Numbered from the stretch's first letter, positions 1-9,276 are shown. The stretch: 64,000 bases of DNA from an uncultured Clostridia bacterium (GCA_947305745.1 CAMZEH010000001.1:62001-126000), one strand, 5' to 3'. Made by a program: numbers and translations. Notes: generated by a model not told the origin, from the sequence alone.

Positions 1-115
1 TATATTAATTTTCGAGGAGGCGCAACACATATTTTTGAATTATTTTACTCAAAGAAAAGGTATCCGGCTCAAAAACTTCAAACCAGAAACCTTTTACAAT
101 ATAAGCTAAAAGCGG

Positions 116-526
116 TTATTTCAACAATTGATCATTAAGTTCATCAATTTTCGCTTCCTCGCCGGTCAATCTCGCCGGCTTGTCCACGTTACGAGCCCAT
201 TCTTCAAAATCACGGATGGCATTCATAACGTCAGCAGGGACACTCCTATTTGTCTCCAACCACTTGGCAGAGTATATTTTTATACGCTCCCCTTCCAGAT
301 CGGGCTTACCTTTTAAACTTTTGTTATCAATATTGTAATAAATATCTTGAATTCTTCTATTATTTCGAAGCGCCGGCCAAACTATTAATTCTTTAAATAG
401 ACTCTCCAAAGTCTCGCCCTGCCCGGCAGTATAGTATATGGGCGGCATAGATATTTTGTTTTTACGTGTACAATCTTCGCACTTTCTTTTGAATTCCGCT
501 AAATCAAATTTACCTTTCAATGGCAT
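116..526 (-). CDS. Hypothetical protein, 136 aa
   Basis: I do not recognise this protein. It is soluble, charged and has no signal peptide or membrane segment. A CEDC cysteine pair lies near residues 16-19 and the C-terminal third is rich in Glu, Asp and Lys. The start is supported by a ribosome binding site AAAGGTGG about six bases upstream of the ATG, and by a promoter with a TA-repeat spacer further upstream (594-620). It stands alone, divergent from spoVT. The 115 bases downstream of it hold nothing I can name. It is likely a real gene because of the expression signals; function unknown. Confidence 0.6.
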   Translation of the reverse strand: MPLKGKFDLAEFKRKCEDCTRKNKISMPPIYYTAGQGETLESLFKELIVWPALRNNRRIQDIYYNIDNKSLKGKPDLEGERIKIYSAKWLETNRSVPADVMNAIRDFEEWARNVDKPARLTGEEAKIDELNDQLLK

Positions 527-573
527 AAAAATTCCACCTTTCTTTAAATAAAATAGATTTAATTAAAAAATTT

Positions 574-587
574 GAAAACATGTTTTC
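574..587. promoter_or_regulatory. 14-base palindrome, possible operator
   Basis: GAAAACATGTTTTC is a perfect palindrome just downstream of the -10 region of the minus-strand promoter at 594-620 and upstream of the gene it drives. The position fits a repressor operator. The binding protein is unknown. Confidence 0.35.
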
Positions 588-593
588 GTAAAC

Positions 594-620
594 ATTATAT
601 ATATATATATATATTGTCAA
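594..620 (-). promoter_or_regulatory. Promoter with TA dinucleotide tract in the spacer
   Basis: On the minus strand a consensus -35 TTGACA (615-620) is followed by a run of alternating T and A of about 19 bases (596-614). This leads into either TATAAT at 15-base spacing or TAATGT at 17-base spacing. It drives the 136-aa gene. The repeat occupies the spacer, so a change in repeat number would change promoter geometry. Confidence 0.55.
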
Positions 621-745
621 GTATTTTTTTAAAATTTTTTCAAAAATAATAAATTCTATACTTTTGATAACTCAAAAAACAGCCGCTAAACCGCAGCGCG
701 GCAGGCGTCTATCTTATTTATAAATTTAAGGAATATTTTCAAAGA

Positions 746-774
746 TTTGCCTAAAAATAATACTGTTTTACTAT
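746..774 (+). promoter_or_regulatory. Possible spoVT promoter
   Basis: TTTGCC, 17 bases, TACTAT, ending 24 bases before the TTG start of spoVT. Both hexamers deviate from consensus, so this is only a candidate. Confidence 0.3.
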
Positions 775-798
775 ATAAACCAAAAAGGAGGAATAAAA

Positions 799-1335
799 TT
801 GAAAGCAACAGGCATCGTACGACGCATAGACGATCTGGGCAGAATCGTCATTCCTAAAGAAATACGCTCCACCATGCACATTCGTGAAAGCGACCCGCTT
901 GAAATCTATACCGGGAGTGCAGGCGAGATAATTTTCAAAAAATATTCGGCAATCGGTGAAATACCCACATTTGCGGAAAAGTTTGCCGACATACTGCATA
1001 AAGAAATCTCGGCGCCCGTTATAATCACCGACCGCAATTCGGTTATAGCTGTTTCGGGCGCGCCAAAAAGCGATTTCATCGGCAAAAACTTGATGGAAGA
1101 AGCGGAAAATATCATTGAAAAAAGAACAACATTCATTCAAAAAGATAGTTCGAAAATTATCACTCCGATAGAAGGCATAAAAAACGAAGCAAAAATAATA
1201 TCGCCGATAATCACAAACGGCGACATTTCAGGGAGCGTAATTATTATGAGCCACGCCTCAAAAGCAGATGAGGATTTCCGAATAAAAATGGCTGACTTGA
1301 CATCAAAATTTATATCGGCGCTCATTGAAAATTAA
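799..1335 (+). CDS. spoVT: Stage V sporulation protein T, AbrB-family transcription regulator
   Basis: SpoVT is a DNA-binding regulator of forespore genes in endospore formers. The N-terminal ~50 residues are a swapped-hairpin AbrB domain (MKATGIVRRIDDLGRIVIPK start, typical of SpoVT). The remaining ~125 residues match the length and position of its GAF-like sensor domain. The total of 178 aa equals the usual length. Translation starts at TTG, seven bases after a strong AAGGAGG. It stands alone, converging on gpmI only 3 bases beyond its stop. In a putative intracellular bacterium it may be a relic of sporulation or a re-used regulator. AbrB is the alternative, but AbrB lacks the C-terminal domain. 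Confidence 0.88.
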   Translation: MKATGIVRRIDDLGRIVIPKEIRSTMHIRESDPLEIYTGSAGEIIFKKYSAIGEIPTFAEKFADILHKEISAPVIITDRNSVIAVSGAPKSDFIGKNLMEEAENIIEKRTTFIQKDSSKIITPIEGIKNEAKIISPIITNGDISGSVIIMSHASKADEDFRIKMADLTSKFISALIEN

Positions 1336-1338
1336 ATT

Positions 1339-2832
1339 TTAAATCAAACTCTCGCCTGACATTTCGTCGGGCTTTTTTATATCCAAAATTTTACATATAG
1401 TAGGTGCGATATCACAAAGCGCACCACCGTTTTTAAGCGTGCGTTCATACCCCGCAACGCTGAAGGGCACAGGATTACATGTATGCGCAGTATGAGGGTT
1501 ACCACGCTCATCGCACATTTTTTCGGCATTCCCATGATCTGCGGTTATAATCATAGCTCCGCCTGCGTCATTTACAGCTTTTAAAAGCTCACCAACGCAT
1601 TTATCTACCGTTTCAACGGCTTTTTTCGCGGCCTCGAAATCCCCCGTATGCCCGACCATATCGGGATTTGCGAAATTCAAAACAACCAAATTATACTTCT
1701 TACTTTTTATCTTTTCTTTGGCCGTTTTTGTAATTTCAAACGCACTCATTTCAGGCTTCAAGTCGTATGTTTTCACTTTTGGCGAATTAATTATAATTCT
1801 ATCTTCGTCGGCGTACGGCTTTTCTATGCCCGCATTGAAGAAAAACGTAACATGTGCATATTTTTCTGTTTCGGCGATTCTGAGCTGTTTCATACCGAGA
1901 GATGAGATATATTCTCCAAGCGTCATTTTGACTTCGCGCGGAGTGAACGCAATTTTCACGTCTTTAAAATTCTTATCGTACTGCGTAAAACAAACGTAAT
2001 TCGACACTTTTTTACTTATAACTTTTGTGATTTGCCTTGCTCTGTCAGGTCGATAATTAAAACAAATAACAGCATCGTTTTCGCTTAATCCGCCGTATCC
2101 CTCACGCACAAAAGCAGGTAAAAATTCGTCCGTAATGTTGTTTTTATAGCATTTGGAAGTAACCTCGGCAACTTCGCCGAAAATCTCTCCCTTAGCATCG
2201 CAAATTGCATCGACGGCCAATTTTGTACGTTCAAGATTATTATCCCTATCCATTGCGTAAAAGCGTCCACAAATCGATTGTATTCCGCTAAAACCGAACT
2301 CTTTTAACTTACGCTCTACCATATTCAAATAATTTTCGGCGGATTTCGGGTCTGTATCACGGCCGTCAGTCCAGGCATGAATAGCCACTTTATTTAATTT
2401 TTTGCGTTTTGCAAGCTCCAAAAGAGCAAAAAGATGATTAATATGACTATGCACCCCTCCGCTCGAGCAAAGTCCCATTATATGCAGTGTGGAGCTGTTT
2501 TCAAAAACTTTATCCATGACCGAATTCAGAACTTTATTTGAATAAAAATCGCCGTTTTCGATGCTTTTGTTTATGTACGTCAAATCTTGATAAACTATTC
2601 TTCCGGCCCCTATATTTGTATGCCCGACCTCTGAATTGCCCATTTGCCCGTCAGGCAGACCTACGCTCAAACCGGACGCTTTAAGCGTAGTCGTCGGGCA
2701 CTCTGAAAAAATTTTATCCAAATTTGGCGTATTCGCCTCGGAAACCGCATTAAATTCACTTTTTGGTGCTATTCCGTAGCCGTCCATGATTACAAGAAGT
2801 ACATTTTTCGAGTCTACTTTAATCGCCCCCAC
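1339..2832 (-). CDS. gpmI: 2,3-bisphosphoglycerate-independent phosphoglycerate mutase
   Basis: Interconverts 3- and 2-phosphoglycerate in lower glycolysis; cofactor-independent, Mn-dependent alkaline-phosphatase fold. The catalytic-serine segment GNSEVGHTNIGAG and the metal site ITADHGNAEKM are both present, as are the N-terminal DGYG metal site and the C-terminal GGALCDIAPT. The reading frame stays open upstream into tpiA, but the likely start is the GTG at 2832, giving 497 aa, close to the family's ~510. An ATT nine bases further on is an alternative. It follows tpiA by 4 bases and is probably translationally coupled to it. Confidence 0.93.
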   Translation of the reverse strand: MGAIKVDSKNVLLVIMDGYGIAPKSEFNAVSEANTPNLDKIFSECPTTTLKASGLSVGLPDGQMGNSEVGHTNIGAGRIVYQDLTYINKSIENGDFYSNKVLNSVMDKVFENSSTLHIMGLCSSGGVHSHINHLFALLELAKRKKLNKVAIHAWTDGRDTDPKSAENYLNMVERKLKEFGFSGIQSICGRFYAMDRDNNLERTKLAVDAICDAKGEIFGEVAEVTSKCYKNNITDEFLPAFVREGYGGLSENDAVICFNYRPDRARQITKVISKKVSNYVCFTQYDKNFKDVKIAFTPREVKMTLGEYISSLGMKQLRIAETEKYAHVTFFFNAGIEKPYADEDRIIINSPKVKTYDLKPEMSAFEITKTAKEKIKSKKYNLVVLNFANPDMVGHTGDFEAAKKAVETVDKCVGELLKAVNDAGGAMIITADHGNAEKMCDERGNPHTAHTCNPVPFSVAGYERTLKNGGALCDIAPTICKILDIKKPDEMSGESLI

Positions 2833-2836
2833 TTCT

Positions 2837-3577
2837 TTATCTGACCGCAAAAATAATTTCAGCAAAACTTTCCGCTTTAAGCGATGCCCCTCCAACAAGC
2901 AGACCGTCAATATCGCTTGATTTCACAAATTCGTTCGCGTTTTCGGGCTTAACCGAACCACCGTACAAAACTGCCGTTTCGCTACCAAAATTATCCGCCA
3001 AACATTTCTTTATAAATCTCGCAACACAGCAGGCAGATTCGGAGTTAATAGCTTTGCCGGTACCTATCGCCCAAATCGGCTCATAAGCAACGATTACATT
3101 CCTCAGGTTTTCTTTTGAAACTCCTTTTAGACCGCTATTTATTTGTTCTGCGATAAATTCGTTAACAGCGTTTTTTTCGCGAATTTCAATGCTTTCTCCT
3201 ACACAAAAAATCACTTTAAGATCGTTTTCAAGTGCTTTATGGATTTTTTTGTTTATCATCTCGTCGGTTTCAAAAAAATATTTTCTGCGCTCGCTATGAC
3301 CTAAAATCACGTACTGCACACCGATATCGCATAGCATCTCTGCAGAAATTTCGCCCGTAAACGCGCCCGAACTTTCGTAGTGGCAATTCTGAGCACCGAT
3401 TTTTATATTTGTATTTTTACATTCATTTGCGGCCTCTGTAAGAGATATAAACGGCGGGCAAATTATTATCTCACAGTTTTCTTGAGCATTAACCTTACTC
3501 TTAAACTCCCGAAAAAAATCTTTGGTTTCGACCAATGTTTTATTCATTTTCCAGTTTGCCGCTATAATTTTTTTCAT
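2837..3577 (-). CDS. tpiA: Triose-phosphate isomerase
   Basis: Interconverts dihydroxyacetone phosphate and glyceraldehyde 3-phosphate in the cytosol. The 246 residues form a complete TIM barrel. They include the substrate-binding ANWKMNK at the N terminus, catalytic His in ILGHSERR, catalytic Glu in AYEPIWAIGTG, and the phosphate-binding GGSVKPEN near the C terminus. A ribosome binding site AAAGGGG precedes the ATG. It is the middle gene of pgk-tpiA-gpmI. No gap gene is seen beside them. Confidence 0.97.
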   Translation of the reverse strand: MKKIIAANWKMNKTLVETKDFFREFKSKVNAQENCEIIICPPFISLTEAANECKNTNIKIGAQNCHYESSGAFTGEISAEMLCDIGVQYVILGHSERRKYFFETDEMINKKIHKALENDLKVIFCVGESIEIREKNAVNEFIAEQINSGLKGVSKENLRNVIVAYEPIWAIGTGKAINSESACCVARFIKKCLADNFGSETAVLYGGSVKPENANEFVKSSDIDGLLVGGASLKAESFAEIIFAVR

Positions 3578-3609
3578 TTTTATAAGAAAACCCCTTTAAA
3601 TTTTTAAAA

Positions 3610-4803
3610 CTATTTATCTTGCAGCGCCTCGATCGCGGGCAAACTTTTCCCGCTCAAGAATTCAAGTGAAGCGCCTCCACCTGTTGAAACGTGCGTCATT
3701 TTTTCCGCGAGCCCAAGCTTTTCCATAGCCGCTGCGGAATCACCCCCGCCTACCACAGACATCTCCCCGCTTTCGGCAACCGCCTTTCCAATTTCAAGCG
3801 TACCTTCAATAAAATTATCCCACTCGAACACACCCATCGGGCCATTCCAAAAGACTGTTTTTGCGCCGGATATCGCTTCTTTAAATAGTTTTATCGTCTT
3901 TGGACCTATATCAAGCCCCATCCAGCCTTCAGGGATTTTATCCGCATCAACAATCTTAAATTCCGTATCTTTTTTGTATTCTCTCCCGACTTTTAAATCA
4001 ACCGGAAACAGAAATTTCACATCTCTTTCTTTCGCTTTAGCCAGCATATCTTTGGCAAAGCTTATTTTATCGCTCTCGCAAATCGAATCGCCTACGGGAT
4101 ATCCCAGCGCATTCGTGAAAGTGTAGGCCATTGCGCCGCCTACCATTACGATATCTACTTTTTCGAGAAGGCTATTAATAACTTCGATTTTATCCGAAAC
4201 TTTCGCGCCGCCCAAAATCGCGACAAACGGGTGTTCGGGACTATCTTTCAGTTTGGAGAGTACCGAAATTTCTTTTTCTATCAGAAAACCGCAAGCTGAC
4301 GGCAAAAATCTCGTTACTCCGACCGTCGACGCGTGCGCTCTATGGCATGTACCGAATGCATCATTTACGTATATATCTGCCAAAGATGCCAGGTTTTTCG
4401 CAAATTCTTCATCGTTAGATGTTTCACCGAATTCAAACCTCAAATTTTCAAGCATACATACTTCGCCGGGTTTAAGCTCGGAAACTATTTTTTTAGCGCT
4501 ATCTCCAACAACGTCATTTGCCAATTTTATATCTTTATCAATCTTCGCAGACAAATACTTTGCAACGGGTTTTAAAGAAAATTCTTCTTTATACTCGCCC
4601 TTAGGCTTACCAAGATGAGAACAAATTATAATTTTTGCATTTTTTTCTATAAGATAATTTATAGTTTTCAGCGCCTCATCAATGCGCTTTGTGTCGGTGA
4701 TATTACGCTTATTATCCAAAGGAACGTTAAAGTCGCATCTGAGTAAAACCTTCTTGTTTTCGGCATTTATGTCGCGAACCGTCAGCTTATCCAAATTACT
4801 CAT
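3610..4803 (-). CDS. pgk: Phosphoglycerate kinase
   Basis: Makes ATP and 3-phosphoglycerate from 1,3-bisphosphoglycerate and ADP. The 397 residues show the N-domain RCDFNVPLD signature, the GGAKVSDKI segment, and the nucleotide-binding VVGGGDSAAAMEKLG near the C terminus. It is the first gene of a glycolytic operon with tpiA and gpmI and has a near-consensus promoter at 4859-4887. Its presence shows that substrate-level ATP synthesis is kept although an ATP/ADP exchanger is encoded in the same window. Confidence 0.97.
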   Translation of the reverse strand: MSNLDKLTVRDINAENKKVLLRCDFNVPLDNKRNITDTKRIDEALKTINYLIEKNAKIIICSHLGKPKGEYKEEFSLKPVAKYLSAKIDKDIKLANDVVGDSAKKIVSELKPGEVCMLENLRFEFGETSNDEEFAKNLASLADIYVNDAFGTCHRAHASTVGVTRFLPSACGFLIEKEISVLSKLKDSPEHPFVAILGGAKVSDKIEVINSLLEKVDIVMVGGAMAYTFTNALGYPVGDSICESDKISFAKDMLAKAKERDVKFLFPVDLKVGREYKKDTEFKIVDADKIPEGWMGLDIGPKTIKLFKEAISGAKTVFWNGPMGVFEWDNFIEGTLEIGKAVAESGEMSVVGGGDSAAAMEKLGLAEKMTHVSTGGGASLEFLSGKSLPAIEALQDK

Positions 4804-4858
4804 TAAAACATCCTTTCTGCGTTCAACCTTTAAATAATTATATAGTAAAGCTCTAAAT

Positions 4859-4887
4859 ATTATACACTTTTATTACAACATTTTCAA
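4859..4887 (-). promoter_or_regulatory. Promoter of pgk-tpiA-gpmI
   Basis: TTGAAA, 17-base spacer, perfect TATAAT on the minus strand, about 55 bases upstream of the pgk ATG. Confidence 0.7.
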
Positions 4888-4904
4888 TATGCAGGAGTAG
4901 ACTT

Positions 4905-4946
4905 ACACAAAAAATTTGGCGTGCCTCATAAATCGAAGCACACCAA
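4905..4946 (-). terminator. Rho-independent terminator of hppA
   Basis: On the minus strand, TTGGTGTGC pairs with GCACGCCAA (one G-T pair) around a 13-base loop, followed by ATTTTTT. It lies 21 bases after the hppA stop codon. Confidence 0.75.
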
Positions 4947-4966
4947 AATGTTGTAAAAAAACTAAT

Positions 4967-7081
4967 TTACATTAAATGAAATGCTATTGTAAGTCCTGCG
5001 AAAACTATCGAAACCATTGACGTGAGTTTTATAAGAATGTTTATCGCCGGTCCTGAAGTATCCTTAAACGGGTCGCCAACCGTGTCACCTACGACCGCAG
5101 CTTTATGGCAATCTGAACCTTTTCCGCCAAAATTGCCCGCTTCGATATGCTTTTTCGCATTATCCCAAGCTCCACCCGCATTAGACATCATAACCGCAAG
5201 TGCAAAACCTGTGATAGTTGTTCCTGCGAGGAATCCCGCAACACCATTTACTCCGAGAACAAGTCCGACAGCTATCGGCACGATGACCGCTAAAATTGCA
5301 GGCGCTATCATAAGTTTCTGCGAGGATCTTGTGCAAAGATCAACACAAGATGCATAATCAGGTTCCGCAGTGCCTTCCAAAAGTCCGGGAATATTTTTAA
5401 TTTGTCTTCTTACCTCATGCACTATGCTTTGTGCCGCTTTGCCGACTGATTCCATTGTAAGCGCCGCAAAGAGGAACGGTATCATGGCGCCAATGAAAAG
5501 CCCTACAAGAACAGGCGGGTTGGTTATACTGAGGTTGAACGAAAGTTTCGGTGCAAGTGTGCGCACTTCTGAAATATACGCCGCAATAAGCGCCAGTGCC
5601 GTGAGTGCCGCTGAGCCTATCGCAAAACCTTTTCCGGTTGCCGCTGTCGTATTGCCGAGAGAATCGAGCGCATCTGTTCTGTTACGGACTTCTTCACCGA
5701 TTCCTGCCATTTCGGCAATTCCGCCTGCGTTATCAGCAATCGGACCGTAAGCATCGGTTGCCAAAGTAATTCCGAGAGTCGAAAGCATTCCGACCGCCGC
5801 AACACCTATTCCGTAAAGACCTTTATTAAATCCCGCATCGCTCATGACATTTCCGCCGCATGCGAAGAAACTGATAAGAACCGCAGCACCGACTATAATT
5901 ACCGGGAAAAATGTCGACATCATGCCGAGAGAAAGCCCGCCGATGATAACCGTAGCTGAGCCTGTTTCGGAAGTCTTTGAAAGTTCTTTTGTGGGTTTAT
6001 ATGTATCGGACGTGTAGTATTCAGTCGTAAATCCGATCAAAACGCCCGCCAAAAGTCCTGTTATAACGCTATAAAAAACACCTGTATTTTGCGGCAAAAG
6101 CATTCTTACTATGAAAAATGACGCAACTGCTATAATTCCTGCGCTGATGTACGTCCCCAAACGGAGCGATTTTAAAAGAGATTTTTGCGTAGCGTCCTCT
6201 TTCGTACGCACAAAGAATGTTCCGAAAATCGAACATATTACGCCAAGCGCAGCTAAGAGCATGGGAACTGCCATACCTTTTGAGCCGAGCCCTGCGCTAA
6301 CTGCCAATGCACTTGTTGAAACTATAGAGCCAACATATGATTCGTAAAGATCTGCTCCCATTCCTGCAACGTCACCTACGTTATCGCCTACGTTATCCGC
6401 AATAACCGCTGGATTTCTTGGGTCGTCTTCAGGAATGCCTGCTTCGACTTTACCGACAAGGTCTGCCCCTACGTCAGCCGCTTTTGTGAAAATCCCTCCG
6501 CCTACTCTTGCGAAAAGTGCCATACATGATGCACCCATTCCGAACGTGAGCATGTTGGAAGTAATATTTTGTATCATCAAGGATTCGCTGGCGATAACTT
6601 CAACGTTTGTATACCAGAACTTAAGGAAGAAGTACCAAATTGATAAATCCAAAAGCCCGAGTCCGACTACCACGAAACCCATTACCGCACCTGCTGAGAA
6701 CGCCACTCTAAGGCCTTTATTGAGACCTTTTTGTGCCGCGCAGGCTGTGCGGTCGTTTGCCATTGTTGCCGTTTTCATACCGATAAATCCCGAAAGCGCC
6801 GAGAAAAATCCACCCGTCAAAAATGCAAACGGTACAAAATAATTAAGATATCCGAGGAGCGAAAGCGTCAGCAAAATCGCAAATACAACTGCAAAAAATA
6901 TCCCTACGCCTTTATATTGACGTCTTAAATATGCCGCCGCGCCTTTTCGAATGGCCGTCGCTATTTTTATCATTTTTTCGGTTCCTTCGGAAAAACCACG
7001 TACTTTATTGAATAAAAAGCACGCAAAACATAGTGAAATCAATGAACCTAAAGCTACAAACAACATCAAATCCATAATCAT
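4967..7081 (-). CDS. hppA: Membrane-bound ion-pumping pyrophosphatase, K+-dependent type
   Basis: Integral membrane enzyme that couples PPi hydrolysis to H+ or Na+ export. The 704 residues contain about 16 hydrophobic segments and the family hallmarks. These are the PPi-binding GADLVGKVEAGIPEDDPRNP, the DNVGDNVGDVAGMGADL loop, and the C-terminal GDTVGDPFKDTSGPA. The diagnostic segment reads GNTTAATGKG, with Ala and Gly at the positions that are Lys and Thr in K+-independent enzymes, so it is assigned to the K+-dependent class. H+ versus Na+ cannot be decided here. A second Met two codons in is an alternative start. It is a single-gene unit with its own terminator. Pyrophosphate from biosynthesis would thus be used as an energy currency. 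Confidence 0.95.
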   Translation of the reverse strand: MIMDLMLFVALGSLISLCFACFLFNKVRGFSEGTEKMIKIATAIRKGAAAYLRRQYKGVGIFFAVVFAILLTLSLLGYLNYFVPFAFLTGGFFSALSGFIGMKTATMANDRTACAAQKGLNKGLRVAFSAGAVMGFVVVGLGLLDLSIWYFFLKFWYTNVEVIASESLMIQNITSNMLTFGMGASCMALFARVGGGIFTKAADVGADLVGKVEAGIPEDDPRNPAVIADNVGDNVGDVAGMGADLYESYVGSIVSTSALAVSAGLGSKGMAVPMLLAALGVICSIFGTFFVRTKEDATQKSLLKSLRLGTYISAGIIAVASFFIVRMLLPQNTGVFYSVITGLLAGVLIGFTTEYYTSDTYKPTKELSKTSETGSATVIIGGLSLGMMSTFFPVIIVGAAVLISFFACGGNVMSDAGFNKGLYGIGVAAVGMLSTLGITLATDAYGPIADNAGGIAEMAGIGEEVRNRTDALDSLGNTTAATGKGFAIGSAALTALALIAAYISEVRTLAPKLSFNLSITNPPVLVGLFIGAMIPFLFAALTMESVGKAAQSIVHEVRRQIKNIPGLLEGTAEPDYASCVDLCTRSSQKLMIAPAILAVIVPIAVGLVLGVNGVAGFLAGTTITGFALAVMMSNAGGAWDNAKKHIEAGNFGGKGSDCHKAAVVGDTVGDPFKDTSGPAINILIKLTSMVSIVFAGLTIAFHLM

Positions 7082-7147
7082 CGATTAAACATCTGCTGCT
7101 TAATCTTACGTCACTACCTTTCTACATTTTATTTTGCAAAAAATACC

Positions 7148-7195
7148 ATTCGCTCATGCCAAACAAAAACATTTATAGTCCGAACATGAGCGAAT
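7148..7195 (-). terminator. Terminator after rplQ, end of the ribosomal superoperon
   Basis: ATTCGCTCATG (7148-7158) is exactly complementary to CATGAGCGAAT (7185-7195), separated by 26 bases. On the minus strand the second arm is followed by a T-rich run (GGTATTTTTT). It lies 14 bases after rplQ. Confidence 0.65.
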
Positions 7196-7209
7196 CTCAG
7201 CTTAAAATA

Positions 7210-7590
7210 CTATTTTTCAGCCTTTTTTTCTTCTTTTGCTTCTTCTTTCTTTATAAGCTCAATAATAGCCATTTCAGCCGCGTCTCCACGACGTGGGCCT
7301 AATTTTGTAATTCTTGTGTATCCGCCGTTTTGGCCTTCATATGAAGGAGCTATCTCTGTGAAAAGCTTTCTGACGACGTCTTTTTTCGTGATGAAAGCCA
7401 TTGCCATACGTTTATTGTGAAGATCGTCCACTTTTGCGAGTGTGATCATTTTTTCCGCCAAAGAACGCACTTCTTTCGCTCTTGTGACGGTAGTTTCTAT
7501 CTTTCCTTTTTCCAAGAGGAATGTAACAAGCGCTCTGAGCATTGCCATTCTTGGAGCGGTTGCTTTACCTAATTTTCTCTTTTTTGACAT
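7210..7590 (-). CDS. rplQ: 50S ribosomal protein L17
   Basis: Large-subunit protein near the peptide exit tunnel. The 126 residues begin with a basic stretch followed by the typical [29 protein letters not shown] signature, and end in a Lys/Glu-rich tail ([13 protein letters not shown]). It is the last gene of the superoperon, 24 bases after rpoA, and is followed by a strong inverted repeat. Confidence 0.97.
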   Translation of the reverse strand: MSKKRKLGKATAPRMAMLRALVTFLLEKGKIETTVTRAKEVRSLAEKMITLAKVDDLHNKRMAMAFITKKDVVRKLFTEIAPSYEGQNGGYTRITKLGPRRGDAAEMAIIELIKKEEAKEEKKAEK

Positions 7591-7614
7591 TACTTTAACC
7601 TCCCTTATTTACAT

Positions 7615-8568
7615 TTATTCGCACGAAGGAGCTAAATCCAGACCCATTGAATGCAGTTTTTCGATAACTTCATCAAGGGATTTACGCCCCAAATTACGCA
7701 CCTTCATCATATCATCTTCGCTTCTGCTGGTTAAATCGCTGACCGTATTAATTCCGGCTCGTTTTAAACAGTTGTAAGAGCGGACAGAAAGTTCCAAATC
7801 GTCGATAGTTACATCAAGTTTTTGGGTGCTTGGTTTATCGGTCTTCTCAACCATTAAATTTGTTTTTTCGGCAACTTCCGAAAGCTCAACAAACAAACTA
7901 AGATGTTCTATCAAGATTTTTGCGGCGAGCGAAACCGCTTCTTCTGCGGTTATTACGCCATTCGTCCAAACTTCAAGTGAAAGTTTATCAAAGTCGGTAA
8001 TCTGCCCAACACGGGTGTTCTCAACTGTATAATTTACCTTATTGACAGGCGTAAATATTGAGTCCACAGGCAAAACACCGATTGAATTATCGTCGCCGTC
8101 GGCTTTATGGCGCTCTGCGGAAACATATCCTCTGCCTTTGCTGAGCGTGATATCCATACGCAGTTCGGCACCTTCGCCAAGTGTGGCAATGTGGTGATTC
8201 GGGTTGATTATTTCAACTTCGCTGTCGTGAATAATCATACCGGCATTCACTTTACACGGCCCTTTGGCGTCGATATGCACGACTTTATCTTCGTCGCAGT
8301 GTAATTTTGCCAAGATATCCTTGATGTTCAGTACGATCGCCGTGACATCCTCTTTGATGCCCGGTATAGTCGAAAACTCGTGCATTACACCTTCAATTTT
8401 TATGCTGCTCGGAGCAACGCCCGGCAACGAGGAAAGAAGTATCCTTCTGAGGCTGTTGCCCAGAGTATTTCCGAATCCTCTTTCGAGCGGCTCCACTACA
8501 AACTTACCGTAATTTTTATCGTCAGAAACTTCCTGTAAACTGATTTTCGGTTTTTCTATCTCTATCAT
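7615..8568 (-). CDS. rpoA: DNA-directed RNA polymerase subunit alpha
   Basis: Alpha subunit: the N-terminal domain (about residues 1-230) dimerises and nucleates polymerase assembly. The C-terminal domain (about 245-310) contacts UP elements and activators. The N-terminal [20 protein letters not shown] and the C-terminal helix-hairpin-helix [19 protein letters not shown] are clear. At 317 aa it has full length. It lies in the alpha operon between rpsD and rplQ. Confidence 0.98.
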   Translation of the reverse strand: MIEIEKPKISLQEVSDDKNYGKFVVEPLERGFGNTLGNSLRRILLSSLPGVAPSSIKIEGVMHEFSTIPGIKEDVTAIVLNIKDILAKLHCDEDKVVHIDAKGPCKVNAGMIIHDSEVEIINPNHHIATLGEGAELRMDITLSKGRGYVSAERHKADGDDNSIGVLPVDSIFTPVNKVNYTVENTRVGQITDFDKLSLEVWTNGVITAEEAVSLAAKILIEHLSLFVELSEVAEKTNLMVEKTDKPSTQKLDVTIDDLELSVRSYNCLKRAGINTVSDLTSRSEDDMMKVRNLGRKSLDEVIEKLHSMGLDLAPSCE

Positions 8569-8625
8569 CGAATCCTCCTATAAAAATTTAAAATTAAAAT
8601 TACTGCTTTAAAATAAAGACAATTA

Positions 8626-9255
8626 TTATTTGGAGTACAATTCGACGATGAGTGTTTCTTCGACTTCCAAATCGATATCCTCGCGTGCGGGGAATGCGAT
8701 CTTCTTGGCTTCGAACTTATCATTATTTACTTCCAACCATTTTGGTGTTGGATGAGAAGCGTTTGCCTCTAAGATGGATTTGATTTTCGCGTTGCTTTGT
8801 GATTTTTCGTCGATGGAAATCACATCGCCCGTTCTTACCAAGAATGAAGGTATATTAACTCTTACGCCGTTAACTCTGAAATGTCTGTGAACGACGAGTT
8901 GTCTGGCTTCTGCTCTGGAATTCGCCCAGCCCAAACGATAAATTACGTTATCTAGGCGCGATTCCAAAATACCGAGCAAGTTTTCACCTGTCTTACCCTC
9001 TTTGATTTTAGTAGCCAAATCAAAATAGTGCGAAAATTGTTTTTCCAAAACTCCGTAATAACGTCTTGCTTTTTGCTTTGCGCGAAGCTGTAAACCATAT
9101 TCGGAAGATTTTTTACGTCCTTGACCGTGTTGGCCGGGGGCGTACGAACGGCGAGAAAAAGCACATTTTCCGCTATAACATCTTTCGCCTTTCAAAAATA
9201 ATTTTTGTCCTTCTCTGCGGCATATTCTGCACACAGCTCCTGTATATCTTGCCAT
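8626..9255 (-). CDS. rpsD: 30S ribosomal protein S4, zinc-binding form
   Basis: Primary 16S rRNA-binding protein of the small subunit. The N terminus has four cysteines in a CxxC-type arrangement (CRIC ... CYSGKC), the zinc-containing C+ form. An S4 RNA-binding domain follows near residues 95-160 ([11 protein letters not shown]...[10 protein letters not shown]). At 209 aa it is complete. It sits between rpsK and rpoA as in other Firmicutes alpha operons; S4 can act as an autogenous translational repressor. Confidence 0.97.
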   Translation of the reverse strand: MARYTGAVCRICRREGQKLFLKGERCYSGKCAFSRRSYAPGQHGQGRKKSSEYGLQLRAKQKARRYYGVLEKQFSHYFDLATKIKEGKTGENLLGILESRLDNVIYRLGWANSRAEARQLVVHRHFRVNGVRVNIPSFLVRTGDVISIDEKSQSNAKIKSILEANASHPTPKWLEVNNDKFEAKKIAFPAREDIDLEVEETLIVELYSK

Positions 9256-9276
9256 ATTTGCTACTGCACCTCCTGA

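Noticed and set aside
1..115. Possible gene end at the left edge of the window
   Set aside because: No frame with coding character or stop placement could be defended. An AGGAGG on the plus strand has no suitable start codon downstream.
5022..6928. Several long open frames on the plus strand opposite hppA
   Set aside because: They are shadows of the hppA coding strand, Pro/Ala/Ser-rich without ribosome binding sites, and hppA itself is fully recognised.
7615..8568. Possible fusion or truncation of rpoA
   Set aside because: Both the N-terminal assembly domain and the C-terminal helix-hairpin-helix domain are present at normal length (317 aa).
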